Source: Todiramphus chloris collaris (taxonomy: Eukaryota > Chordata > Aves > Coraciiformes > Alcedinidae). Taken from it: a stretch of 64,000 nucleotides of DNA. The DNA lies in the NCBI GenBank assembly GCA_025345505.1, contig JANVCC010000018.1, positions 37,119,166 through 37,183,165 of the forward strand, in the 5' to 3' direction. The notes beneath the pieces were generated by a model. The model made no database searches. It saw only the letters and a list, made by a program, of their open reading frames with translations, and was not told the origin of the DNA. This document shows, piece by piece, positions 38,640 through 48,829 of the stretch. How positions within the stretch are numbered: the stretch's first letter is position 1; every line of letters starts with the position of its first letter. Position numbers and translations under genes: made by a program.

Positions 38640-39125
38640 ATCCTTCTGCTGCTTCTTTGAAAGATCACAATGCCTGAACTGTCAAGCATTGGCAATGCTT
38701 CTCTGGGGCCTTTTGTTCTTATATAATAATATCCATCTTAAGTTGTGATGATTATGAAATGAAGGCCCTTATCCCTCTTCCTAAGCTGGTTTTGCTTAGC
38801 TCCAACGTGCCTCCAAATTTTCTGAACTTCAGGGTAATAATTGTCATCAAAATAGATAATTTTCTTCTTATACAGCTCTTCATTGTTCTTCCCAGCTGCC
38901 TGTAAAAATTATTGCTGAGTTTGATAATTCTGGAAACAGAAAACTACATATCTTAGCTAGATCTGGGGGATTTTTGTGCTTCTACCCTATAAAGTCTTTA
39001 TATAATACTATCAAAATGCAAGGATTGTGTGACAGAGGCAACAGTCACACATTTTTGTTATTTTCCATGTTTTTAGGAATGCCATAAATCCTGTCATTGC
39101 TTCTCCTTTGAGCGTTTTCTAAATC
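38640..39125 (-). mobile_element. Decayed L1-clade ORF1 remnant
   Basis: Read on the minus strand from about 39119, one frame gives ENAQRRSNDRIYGIPKNMEN, matching the hallmark start of the L1 ORF1 RNA-recognition domain (E..RR.NLRI.G.PE). Further down, in shifted frames, come RYVVFCFQNYQTQQ, a stop, then FLQAAGKNNEELYKKK, IIYFDDNYYPEVQKIW, RKRDKGLHF and DGYYYIRTKGPREAL. The order agrees with the end of the RRM and the C-terminal domain (AAR..., then F.D.SPE...R, then an F..P.EA turn). Several stops and frameshifts show it is dead. Birds carry very few L1 copies. Confidence 0.62.
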
Positions 39126-39364
39126 ATCACATTTTGTTCTTTGGAGCCTTTTCTGTTTTACCAGGAAAAATGAGATGTGTGTTCCTTGCAAAAGGTTAAT
39201 CGATAAAATCTTTACAATCTCTTCTCATCTGGCCAGCTTCACTTTAATTTCAGTAACAGTGATAGTCAACTCATTCAGAGAGGCAGTTTAACCTTTCTGA
39301 AGCCTTCTACTTCCTTTCCCCATTCTTTTATTCCTTGTTGCTTACCCTTTTGAATGTATTTGTA

Positions 39365-40087
39365 TGGGCAGTGACTGGCTTAAGAGCAGCCGTGAAGAAA
39401 AGGACTTGGGAGTACTCGTGCATGAGAAGCTCAACATGAGCCATCAGTGTGCTCTCGCAGCCCAGAGGGACAACTGTGTCCTGGGCTGCATCAAGACAGG
39501 AGTGGCCAGCAGGTTGAGGGAGGTGATTCTCCCCCTCTACTCCACTGTCGTGAGACCCTACCTGGAGCACTGTGTCCAGTTCTGGAGCCCCTATTACAGG
39601 AGGCATATGGATGTGCTGGAACGTGTCCAAAGAAGGGCCACAAGGATGATCAGAGGGCTGGAACACCTCTCCTGTGAGGACAGACTGAGAGAGTTGGGGT
39701 TGTTCAGTCTGGAGAAGAGAAGGCTCTGGGGAGACCTTATTGTGGCCTTCCAGTATCTGAAGGGGGCTACAAGAAAGCTGGGGAGGGACTTTTTAGGCTG
39801 TCGGGCAGTGATAGGACTGGAGGGAATGGATTAAAACTAGAGATAGGTTGATTCAGGTTAGACATTAGGAAGAATTTCTTCCCCATGAGGGTGGTGAGAC
39901 ACTGGAACAGGTTGCCCAGAGAGGTGGTGGAAGCCCCATCCTTGGAAGTTTTTAAGACCAGGCTGGATGGGGTTCTGAGCAACCTGCTCTAGTGGGAGGT
40001 GTCCCTGCCCATGGCAGGGGGGTTGGAACTAAATGATCTTTAAGGTCTCTTCCAACCCTGACAATTCTATGATTCTATGATTCTATT
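39365..40087 (+). mobile_element. CR1 LINE 3' fragment, well preserved
   Basis: A CR1 copy in plus orientation. A 156-codon frame (39364-39834) reads [53 protein letters not shown] and [13 protein letters not shown], the C-terminal end of CR1 ORF2. The 3' UTR follows and ends in three copies of the 8-base tail (TTCTATGATTCTATGATTCT). It is truncated at the 5' end and borders the L1-like remnant side of the region. Confidence 0.95.
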
Positions 40088-42340
40088 ATCAAAGTTTCTG
40101 ATAGCCAGTGGTTTCTACAAAGACCAAGCCCTTCAAGTCATGTTATCTGGTGAAACTCTCGGTTTTTAAGAGTACCTGTTATTCTTCAAGGATGTGGAAA
40201 AAACTTTGAAAATATGTCATCATGTACAGTAAAGACTAAAAAAACAGGATACAAATACCTCCAAATATGTACTGTGTCTAAAAACCTTGCTTTTTAATCT
40301 TGTGATTTCTGGGGCCTGATTCATCATTTTGGAATGCCTGAGACTGGCAGTACTATTTGTTACCAGAAGCATAACAAATTTTCTTTCTGTCCAGCTGAAT
40401 ACCTCAGGAGAGCTCTGGACAAGAGTCATCCTGAATTTCCCTGCTTGAGCCAATCACTTTCACCAGCTGTGCTTACTTAATACCACACTTTCTTTTCTCT
40501 TCCTTTCTGACGTAAGAGAATCTTACACAGTCTTGCCAGTCCTTTGCCGTTTATTTTCAGCATCTAAGTGTCAAAGTGGATAAAGTGAAGCAGGCAACCT
40601 TTATTTTAAAAAACATATTTTGCAAGACCACCGTCACATTTGCACATGCATCTCTCAGCATCGCTGCTGGCTTAAGGAGCCCCTATCAGTCATCCTCTCT
40701 TGCATACCCCATCCTGTAATGACAGTACCCTCTCTGTGTACTTACACAGAAACACATCAGGAAACTGGATGATCAGACACAAGCACAGTTAGGGGTTTGT
40801 TTCTGACAACCTGTCCTGCACTTGAGCCAAATACTGCAGCCTGAGATGTGATGAAGCTGAATGTTTTGGAGAACACTGAAGAAGACTGCCAACATTAATT
40901 TTAAAATTAAAACAGCAAATTAAATATTATTTTTAATTTTCTGCTTCTGAGAAAACTCATTTATGCAGGATAAGCTTCATGATTGTAATAGATTTTTTTT
41001 TTAATTGGCACTTTCACTGTACTTCAGTTTTTCAGACATATCTGCCACATTGTTGGGAACAGGAATTGGTAGGGTGCACAGAACAACAGCCAGGTATCAG
41101 GGTTGTTTTCATTTGTAATATTAGTCTACTAAAAATGTCTGTACTTCTTTTCAGTCCTGTCAGTGTAACATTTAAGAACCTGAGATTTTACAGTCATAGC
41201 ATATTAGTCTTTAACTGAGAATAAAAATAACATTAAAATATGGATATCAGAAACAAGGAAACAGGAACACTAGAAAGTGGTTAATCAAACGTACTTCAAC
41301 GTGAATCTTCTTTCTGTCGTGGCCTAGAGATTACTGCATAGGCAGCAAACGGAAGTGTGTTACAGAGTTTTCAACTAAAAATTCCTCTAGACAGACATGA
41401 AGGTTAGAAAGCTGTGTTGTTACAACACTGAACACAGTGCAATCCAGAAAGCATGAAAAGGTCTTTTGCATAAGTCTGTAAAAGTTTGAAATACATCCTG
41501 AGGAGAACCAGGAATCATTGCAGCAATTTATAAGGCAGGTTAGGCTGGTTTATCCTGAAAGAAATGTAAGTCTACAATTCTGGGTAATGTGAAGAAAGGT
41601 TCAACAATGCACTGCATCTACCAATACAAAGAGCTAGGAACCCTCAAACAGAGCTAGTAAGAGCTACATCCAAAAGAGAAGGAGGTGACAGCAGCCTGTA
41701 AACTTGTGCAGCTCCTTGGCACGGGGAGTTGCAGATAAGGCACGAGGGAAGGTACGACACATGCTTACTGGACAAACCCACTGAAGATTACCAAATAGAC
41801 AACTGCAATGGATTCAGAAAATCTCATGACCTGACAGGACAGTTGGAACTGGGAGAGTACAGAGAGTGTTGGGGCAGTACCAGTACATGCTTGTCCTGTT
41901 CCTGCTCATGCCTGGCATCTGCTTACAGGCACTGTTGGAGCCAGAATAATGGTGAACGTGGCCCCTGCTCTGAACTGCTAAGGCAAATCTAATGGTTTTA
42001 TGACTTCAACACAGGTATTAGGCATTTGTATCAACCTGATAGACTTTTGTGTAATCCACTGCAGTGATTTTGCCAAATGACTACTAATTGGAAAAAATAT
42101 CCACTCAATTTTATATTCTGCAGCATCACATGCCTAAATTTTTATTCAAAGAAATTGCTGTTGTTCCAACAGTCATAGATTCAATCTTTAAAAGGATTTT
42201 TTTTTGTTTTCAAAATACTCCTTTTAGAGAACTTTTTTAATTAAAAAAAAAAATTAATAAATCTCAAAGTGAAGGTCCTTCTTTAAGTAAATAACAAATT
42301 TTAATGAGGAGTACCATGTGTTTTAAAAATTACCAGTTTA
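40088..42340. other. Intergenic stretch upstream of the provirus
   Basis: AT-rich sequence with T- and A-runs (near 40987 and 42243). No gene or element is recognised. Confidence 0.45.
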
Positions 42341-42345
42341 GTGAG

Positions 42346-42840
42346 TGTTGGGGTATGGAGGAGTTATTCTGTTTTCCTTCTTCTCTTAAAGAGTTTTTCC
42401 ATACTTGTTCATCAAGGAGATAAATTGCCGTACTTAAGAGAGACAAAAGGACCTGGCCACACGGGGAGGGGTCCAGCCTGCCGAATAAAGGGGGTTGGGT
42501 GGAGCCCCTGGGGCTCTTGTTTTTGCTCCCTGCATTTGAGGTGAGGAGAAGCTGCCCTCGTGGTGCAGACAACTCATCCCCGGGAACCCCCGAGAGGCTG
42601 GCACTGGGTTCCTGGCGCTGTTTGTTGTTACTGATGTAGTTATTGTTGTTTGTTTGCCTTGTTTTATATATATATATATATATATTTATTTAGTAACGAA
42701 CGGTTATTCCTATTCCTCATCTTTGCCTGAAAGCCCCTTGATTTCAGAATTACAAGCATTCGGAGGGGAGGGGGCTGCATTTCCTCTCCAAGGGGGACTC
42801 CTGCCTTCCTTGGCAGACACCTGTCTTTCAAACCAAGACA
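42346..42840 (+). repeat. 5' LTR of the provirus (495 bp)
   Basis: The LTR begins TGTTGGGGTATGGAGG and ends CAAACCAAGACA. It contains a possible poly(A) signal AATAAA at 42484-42489 and a TA microsatellite near 42666-42684. Compared with the 3' LTR it lacks one block of about 250 bases; the join is at CCCC (42578-42581). Confidence 0.93.
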
Positions 42841-42845
42841 GATTT

Positions 42846-42863
42846 TGGCGCCCAACATGGGGC
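42846..42863 (+). promoter_or_regulatory. Primer binding site, lysine tRNA type
   Basis: Five bases after the 5' LTR comes TGGCGCCCAACATGGGGC. It differs at one position from the site for tRNA-Lys(1,2) as I remember it. The same primer type is used by spumaviruses, whereas mammalian ERV-L is named for a leucine primer. Confidence 0.8.
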
Positions 42864-42925
42864 TTGAGGGCATTGAGAGGAAAGGCTGATAAAAGGAATA
42901 ACAGTTACTGGGTAATCTAGTTTGT

Positions 42926-44785
42926 GTGATGAATATTGCAACCTTGTTCGGCGGCACCATGTGGTCTGGCCTGCCCCAGTTCACACGGCACGTGGCCGTG
43001 GCTGTGTTCCTCCCCTTTGCAGCTCCTTTTCTGAACATGGATCCCCTGGCTAAGGTCACTGTGGCTGTTATCCAGTTTGCACAGTGGGTTGATAAAGTGA
43101 GGAATTCATGGCTTTTCATGTTCCTCTGGAGTGTGGGCACATGGATGCAGGGCTATCACACACTAAGTGTATGTTTCTGTGGTTATGTGAAAAATGGTAC
43201 CTTCTGTGAGGAAATAACATCGTGGGAACTTTTCTCCCAACCCTTCAACCAGTTCTTTGGGCCTACCCCACCGGCTTTTGAAGGGTTTAGATTTCCTCTA
43301 GATACTAGCCAAATGTTGTTGATAGGCCTGCTCTATTTAGCATTCAGATCGGCTTGGATAACTGCCCAGGTGCCTACCCCAGAGTCTAGGGGTGCTGCCC
43401 CAGAACCTGACACGGCCCCAGCGACTAGAGACCCTGCCCCACAGCCTGACCCTGCCCCACAGCCCAACTCTGCCCCACAGCCCAACTCTGCCCCACAACC
43501 CACCTCAGAAATGGACCACCCGAGTTGGGTAGTGGTACTGGTGAAGGAGATGCGTGAGATAGGACAGATGCTGAGAGAAGACACCTCCCCAGCTGATGGG
43601 AAACCCTCTCCCTGCCCCAAAGAGGGGGATCCTGGTGGTGCAGCAGTGGAACCCATAGATGTTACAACCGTCCAGGTTCCAGCTGAACCACAAGGGCAGC
43701 CCCAGCCAGCAGCAGTTGCCCCTGTGCAGAGGAGGAAGTGTAAGACCAAATCAGCACGCCCAGTTAATGATGATGGGGAACCAGGGCCCTCACAACCAGC
43801 AGGAGAGCCAGAGCCTGAAATCATCACCGAGTCCCTGTCGTATGACAGCCTCCATAATCTGTGCAAAGACATTGTGCAATGGGGGCATGAGGCTTATACA
43901 ACCTGGTTACTTCGGGTTTGGGACCTTATGGGCAAAGATGTGCAACTGGATGGTGGTGAAGCGAGGTATTTGGGATCCCTGACCCAGGATCTGGGTGTAG
44001 ATCAGGTATTTGTGAGGGAGTCAGGGCCCCTTTCTCTCTGGGAGCGGCTTTTAACGAGTGTGAGAGAAAGATTTGTCCATAGAGAGAGAATGCAGGAGTA
44101 CCATCATAAAATGCAGTGGAAGACACTTGAGGAAGCGATCCAACAGCTAAGAGAAGTGGCAGTGTTAGAGGTACTCTTTGGGAGGGATGGACAACATGAT
44201 AATGACCCTGACCAAGTCAGGTGCACAGGGCAGATGTTGTGGAGCCTGGCAAGATTAGGACCACCGCAATACGCCCCCTTCATTGCAACCATTAATGCTG
44301 AGGACAACCGGGAAACAGTGGGCTCCATTGCCAACAGGTTCCGGTATTACAAGAGTATGGTCAGTGGCCCAGGGAAGGCTCAGGTCTCTGCTGTGGTTAG
44401 GGACCTCAAGGAGGAGACTGTGCAGGAGGTAAGGAAGAGCATTTCCTATGTGGCGCCAGTGCGAGTCACAGACCCCAGAGTCAGAGCCCGACGTCCCCCA
44501 GCTAGAGAGAGCAGGTACACCCCACGAGCTGAGCTGTGGTTCTTTCTGTGTGACCATGGGGAAGACATGAGAAGATGGGATAGGAAACCCACTTCTGTTC
44601 TGGCAGCACGGGTGCGTGAGCTCAAAGGAGAAAACACTAACCAAGGGGGTTCTGTCAGAGTGAAAGTGGCCTCAGCCTCCCGTGACCAAGCTGCCAGGTA
44701 TTACAGAAGGGAGGATGATTTGTTGGATCCCCTAGAAGGAACCTCCCACACATATGCCGAGGGAAGGAATGATAACCAGGGCTAG
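42926..44785 (+). CDS. gag: Provirus gag-like protein, uninterrupted 619 codons
   Basis: The longest frame of the window is open from ATG to TAG at 44783-44785. Residues 1-146 are strongly hydrophobic in places: segments at about 22-37, 60-74 and 129-146, with clustered cysteines 83, 85 and 94 and an N-G-T site at 90. Residues 150-197 are rich in proline and alanine, with tandem PNSAPQ repeats. From about 290 to 500 the sequence is helical and capsid-like (LSYDSLHNLCKDIVQWGHEA; YAPFIATINAEDNRETVGSI). I see no CCHC zinc knuckle; the end is basic, then acidic. Position after the primer site supports gag. The hydrophobic N terminus is unusual for Gag. Confidence 0.82.
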   Translation: MMNIATLFGGTMWSGLPQFTRHVAVAVFLPFAAPFLNMDPLAKVTVAVIQFAQWVDKVRNSWLFMFLWSVGTWMQGYHTLSVCFCGYVKNGTFCEEITSWELFSQPFNQFFGPTPPAFEGFRFPLDTSQMLLIGLLYLAFRSAWITAQVPTPESRGAAPEPDTAPATRDPAPQPDPAPQPNSAPQPNSAPQPTSEMDHPSWVVVLVKEMREIGQMLREDTSPADGKPSPCPKEGDPGGAAVEPIDVTTVQVPAEPQGQPQPAAVAPVQRRKCKTKSARPVNDDGEPGPSQPAGEPEPEIITESLSYDSLHNLCKDIVQWGHEAYTTWLLRVWDLMGKDVQLDGGEARYLGSLTQDLGVDQVFVRESGPLSLWERLLTSVRERFVHRERMQEYHHKMQWKTLEEAIQQLREVAVLEVLFGRDGQHDNDPDQVRCTGQMLWSLARLGPPQYAPFIATINAEDNRETVGSIANRFRYYKSMVSGPGKAQVSAVVRDLKEETVQEVRKSISYVAPVRVTDPRVRARRPPARESRYTPRAELWFFLCDHGEDMRRWDRKPTSVLAARVRELKGENTNQGGSVRVKVASASRDQAARYYRREDDLLDPLEGTSHTYAEGRNDNQG

Positions 44786-45780
44786 GGTGCCAGGCCAGGA
44801 AGAGGCATGGGAGAATCGTGTTTTCTGGACAGTGTGGATCAGATGGCCTGGCACATCAGAGCCACAGGAATATGAAGCTTTAGTTGATACTGGTGCCCAA
44901 TGTACTTCAATGCCATCGGGACATGTGGGGGCAGAATCGGTTTCCATTGCTGGGGTGACTGGAGGATCACAGCAGCTGACCCTGGTGGAAGCTGAGGTGA
45001 GCCTGGCTGGGAAGGAGTGGCAGAAACATCCAATTGTGACCGGCCCAGAGGCCCCGTGTATTCTGGGCATAGACTTCCTCCGGAGCAGCTATTACAAAGA
45101 CCCAAAGGGACTCCGGTGGGCATTTGGGATAGCTGCTGTGGAGGCAGAGGGCATTGGGCAATTGAACACCCTGCCTGGACTATCAGAGAATCCTTCTGCA
45201 GTTGGGCTCCTGAAGGTGGAAGAGCAGGCAGTGCCAATTGCCACCTCGACAGTGCACCGCCGGCAGTACCGCACAAATCGAGATGCCGTGATCCCCATCC
45301 ACGAGATGATCCGTGAGCTGGAGAGCCAAGGGGTGGTCAGCAAAGCCCACTCACCCTCCAACAGCCCCATTTGGCCTGTGCGCAAGTCTGATGGAGAATG
45401 GAGATTGACAGTGGACTATCGTGCCCTGAATGAAGTGACTCCACCCTTGAGCGCTGCTGTGCCGGACATGCTGGAGCTCCAGTATGAGCTGGAGTCCAAA
45501 GCAGCGCAGTGGTATGCCACTACTGACATTGCCAATGCTTTTTTCTCCATTCCTCTGGCAGCAGAATGCAGGCCTCAGTTTGCCTTCACCTGGAGGGGCG
45601 TGCAGTACACCTGGAACCGACTGCCCCAGGGGTGGAAGCACAGTCCCACCATCTGCCATGGACTGATCCAGACTGCACTGGAAAAGGGTGAGGCTCCAGA
45701 ACATCTGCAGTACATCGACGACATCATTGTGTGGGGGAACACGGCAACAGAGGTATTTGAGAAAGGGGAGAAGATCATCC
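44754..45780 (+). pseudogene. pol: Provirus pol, protease and reverse transcriptase part
   Basis: The frame starts with its own ATG at 44754, overlapping the end of gag by 32 bases in the +1 frame. Retroviral aspartic protease: ALVDTGAQCTSMP with the catalytic D at 44886 (about residue 45). Reverse transcriptase from about residue 155: SPIWPVRKSDGEWRLTVDYR, then a LPQGWKHSPTICH motif and YIDDI at 45711-45725 (about residue 320), with both catalytic aspartates present. The frame is lost near 45781, where a small deletion shifts reading just after the YIDD region; the listed frame then runs out of register to a stop at 45885. Confidence 0.85.
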
Positions 45781-46850
45781 AGCTTCGCCATCAAAAAGAG
45801 CAAAGTCAAGGGACCTGCCCGAGAGATCCAGTTCCTGGGGGTAAAGTGGCAAGATGGACGGCATCAGATTCCCACCGAGGTCATTGATAAGATCACCGCG
45901 ATGTCTCCACCCACCAACAAGAAGGAAACGCAATCTTTCCTTGGTGCCATAGGCTTTTGGAGAAGGCACATCCCTGAGTACAGCTAGATCGTGAGCCCTC
46001 TGTACCTGGTTACCTGCAAGAAGAACGATTTCCACTGGGGCCCTGAACAACAACAAGCCTTCACTCAGATCAAGCGGGAAATCGCTCGTGCGGTAGCCCT
46101 TGGCCCAGTCAGGACAGGACCAGAAGTGAAGAACGTGCTCTACTCTGCAGCCGGGAACAAGGGTCTGTCCTGGAGCCTTTGGCAGAAGGTGCCTGGTGAG
46201 ACTCGGGGACGACCACTGGGATGCTGGAGCCAAAGCTACAAAGGGTCTGAAGCCAACTATACCCTAACAGAGAAAGAGATCTTGGCCGCCTATGAAGGAG
46301 TCCAAGCTGCCTCAGAAGTAATTGGCACAGAGGCACAACTCCTCCTGGCACCCCGACTACCGGTGCTGGGGTGGATGTTTAAGGGAAAGGTTCCCTCCAC
46401 GCATCATGCCACCGATGCCACTTGGAGCAAGTGGATTGCCCTCATCACGCAGCATGCCCATATTGGAAACCCAAATCACCCTGGGATCTTGGAAATAATT
46501 ATGAACTGGCCGGAAGGTGAGACTTTTGGATTATCCTCTGAAGAAGAGGAGGAGCAAGTGACACGTGCCGAGGAAGCGCCCCCATATAACAAGCTACCAG
46601 AGAGTGAAAGACAATACGCCCTCTTCACTGATGGTTCCTGCCGAATCGTAGGTGCTGGCCGGAAATGGAAAGCTGCTGTATGGAGCCCCACACGACAAGT
46701 TGCACAAGCTACCGAGGGAGAAGGTGGATCGAGCCAACTCGCTGAACTCAAAGCCGTCCAATTAGCCCTGGACATTGCTGAAAGAGAGAAGTGGCCAAAG
46801 CTATACCTCTACACTGATTCATGGATGGTAGCCAACTCCCCATCCAAACG
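45781..46850 (+). pseudogene. pol: Provirus pol, thumb/connection and RNase H start, with nonsense codon
   Basis: Reading continues in another frame with IQFLGVKWQDGRHQIP and KKETQSFLGAIGFWRRHIP (thumb and connection). An in-frame TAG lies at 45985-45987. The same frame then continues from 45991 through the connection (YTLTEKEILAAYEGVQ) to the RNase H domain: ALFTDGSC with its aspartate at 46630, SSQLAELKAVQLAL with the glutamate, and LYTDSWMV with its aspartate at 46816. The frame breaks again close to 46850. So this part carries one premature stop and is bounded by two frame breaks. Confidence 0.82.
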
Positions 46851-47055
46851 CTGTGGGGCTGGCTGGAAAGATGGAAAAAGGTAAACTGGCAGCATAGGGG
46901 AAAACCAATCTGGGCTACTGCTGAGTGGAAAGACATTGCCACTCGGGTAGAGAAGCTACCTGTGAAAGTCCGCCATGTAGATGCCCATGTCCCCAAGAGC
47001 CGGGCTAATGAAGAACATCATAACAACGAACAGGTAGATCAGGCTGCGAAAATAG
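46851..47055 (+). pseudogene. pol: Provirus pol, RNase H end in a third frame
   Basis: After the frame break near 46850 the RNase H domain goes on in another frame: LWGWLERWKKVNWQHRGKPI, then VRHVDAHVPKSRANEEHHNN and EQVDQAAK with the late histidine and aspartate of RNase H. This frame ends at a stop at 47085-47087. The integrase frame, in yet another register, is open from 47056, so a further break lies between about 47045 and 47085. Confidence 0.8.
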
Positions 47056-47952
47056 GTGTCCCAGATAGGCTTGGATTGTCAACATAAAGGCGAGTTGTTC
47101 TTGGCTCGATGGGCCCATGATGCCTCAGGCCATCAGGGCAGAGATGGTACCTACAAGTGGGCACAAGACCGAGGGGTGGATTTAACCATGGACAGCATCT
47201 CGCAAGTTATCCATGACTGTGAGACATGTGCTGCGATCAAGCAGGCCAAGCGAGTGAAACCCCTATGGTATGGTGGGCGGTGGTCCAAATACAGGTATGG
47301 GGAGGCCTGGCAGATTGATTACATCACACTGCCTCAAACCCACCAAGGCAAGCGGTATGTGCTCACCATGGTAGAAGCCACCACAGGATGGCTGGAGACC
47401 TACCCTGTGCCTCACGCTACTGCTCGGAACACCATCCTGGGCCTTGAAAAGCAGATCCTTTGGAGGCATGGTACGCCCGAGAGAACTGAGTCTGACAATG
47501 GGACTCATTTCAAGAACAGCCTTATAAACAACTGGGCTAGGGACCATGGCATGGAATGGGTGTACCATATCCCTTACCATGCACCAGCAGCTGGGAAGGT
47601 TGAGCGGTGCAATGGGCTGCTTAAAACCACACTGAAGGCACTGGGTGGGGGGACTTTCAAAAACTGGGAGATGAATTTAGCAAAAGCCACCTGGTTAGTG
47701 AACACCCGAGGCTCCACCAACCGAGCAGGCCCCGCTCAGTGTGACCCCTTGCAAACAACAGACGGGGATGAAGTTCCAGTGGTACACATGAGAGGTATGC
47801 TTGGGAAAACTGTTTGGGTAAAGTCTGCCTTGAGCAAAGACAAACCCATCCGTGGGGTTGTTTTTGCACAGGGACCAGGTTGCACCTGGTGGGTGATGCA
47901 AAAAGATGGAGAGAACCGATGCATACCTCAAGGGGACCTCGTTTTAGGGTGA
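47056..47952 (+). pseudogene. pol: Provirus pol, integrase domain
   Basis: An open frame of 298 codons covers the integrase, though with no natural start of its own. The zinc-binding domain has H at 47116 and H at 47131 (WAHDASGHQG) and the CETC pair at 47218 and 47227. The catalytic D,D-35-E triad is complete: WQIDYI with D at 47317, ESDNGTHF with D at 47494, and GKVERCNG with E at 47602 (35 residues between the last two). A basic C-terminal DNA-binding part follows to TGA at 47950-47952. This domain is the best preserved of pol. Confidence 0.88.
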
Positions 47953-48088
47953 ACCACCCATGGCATTGCACTTGTATCCATATCTGCATGTATATATGTA
48001 TATAATTAGGGGTAATGCATGTGTGTACATAGTTTAAAGGTTTAAGTTTGATGTAACATGTTAGTATGGAAAAATTTGGGGTGGATAA

Positions 48089-48824
48089 TGTTGGAGTTTT
48101 GGGGAGTTATTCTGTTTTCCTTCTTCTCTTAAAGAGTTTTTCCATACTTGTTCATCAAGGAGATAAATTGCCATACTTAAGAGAGACAAAAGGACCTGGC
48201 CACAGGGGTAGGGGTCCAGCCTGCCGAATAAAGGGTGTTGGGTGGAGCCCCTGGGGCTCTTGTTTTGCTCCCTGCATTTGAGGTGAGGAGAAGCTGCCCT
48301 CATGGTGTAGACAACTCATCCCCACTGTGTCTCCTGCTCTCCCTGCTGCCTCCCAAGGATCTGGCAGGACACTGGGATCAGCTTGGAGAGAGGTCATCCC
48401 TGCTGCATCTCCTGCTTCTCCTTCTGCCCCTACTGTCTCCCGGGGACCCTGCTGGGCACGAGGATCGGCTGCCCAAGGGGGTATGTGAAGCAGGCTTTTC
48501 GTTGGCCATTGCTGTGTGAGGCCTGAGCTGGCTCCGGAGCGGCGGCGAGACCATGGCGCCTTCCCTGCTCCCCGGGAGCCACCCAAGAGGTTGGCATTGG
48601 GTTCCTGACAATGTTTGCTGTTACTACCATAGTTATTGTTGTTTGTTTGCCTTGTTTTATATATATATATATTTAGTAAAGAACTGTTATTCCTATTCCT
48701 CATCTTTGCCTGAAAGCTCCTTAATTTCAAAATGATAAGCATTCGGAGGGGAGGGGGTTGCATTTTTCCTTTCCAAGGGGGACTCCTGCCTCCCTGGCAG
48801 ACACCTGTCTTTCAAACCAAGACA
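48089..48824 (+). repeat. 3' LTR of the provirus (736 bp)
   Basis: The LTR begins TGTTGGAGTTTTGGGGAG and ends CAAACCAAGACA, followed by the target duplication. AATAAA lies at 48227-48232. It carries a block of about 250 bases (48324-48573) absent from the 5' LTR, bounded by CCCC on both sides. A purine-rich stretch with AAAAATTTGGGGTGG just before the LTR may be the plus-strand primer site. Confidence 0.92.
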
Positions 48825-48829
48825 GTGAG

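Larger units (their letters stand above)
42341..48829 (+). mobile_element. ERVL-like provirus with 5-base target duplication
   Basis: A complete proviral structure is flanked by GTGAG on both sides (42341-42345 and 48825-48829). A 5-base duplication is characteristic of ERVL (class III, spuma-related) elements. Order: 5' LTR, primer site, gag-like frame, pol-like region broken in four places, 3' LTR. There is no env: only about 136 bases separate the integrase stop from the 3' LTR. By eye the LTRs differ at several per cent of shared sites, so the insertion is not very recent. With pol interrupted it cannot be autonomous as it stands. Confidence 0.92.

Noticed and set aside
42926-47952. Many antisense frames of 60-180 codons within the provirus
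   Set aside because: Shadows of the gag and pol reading frames; none has independent features.
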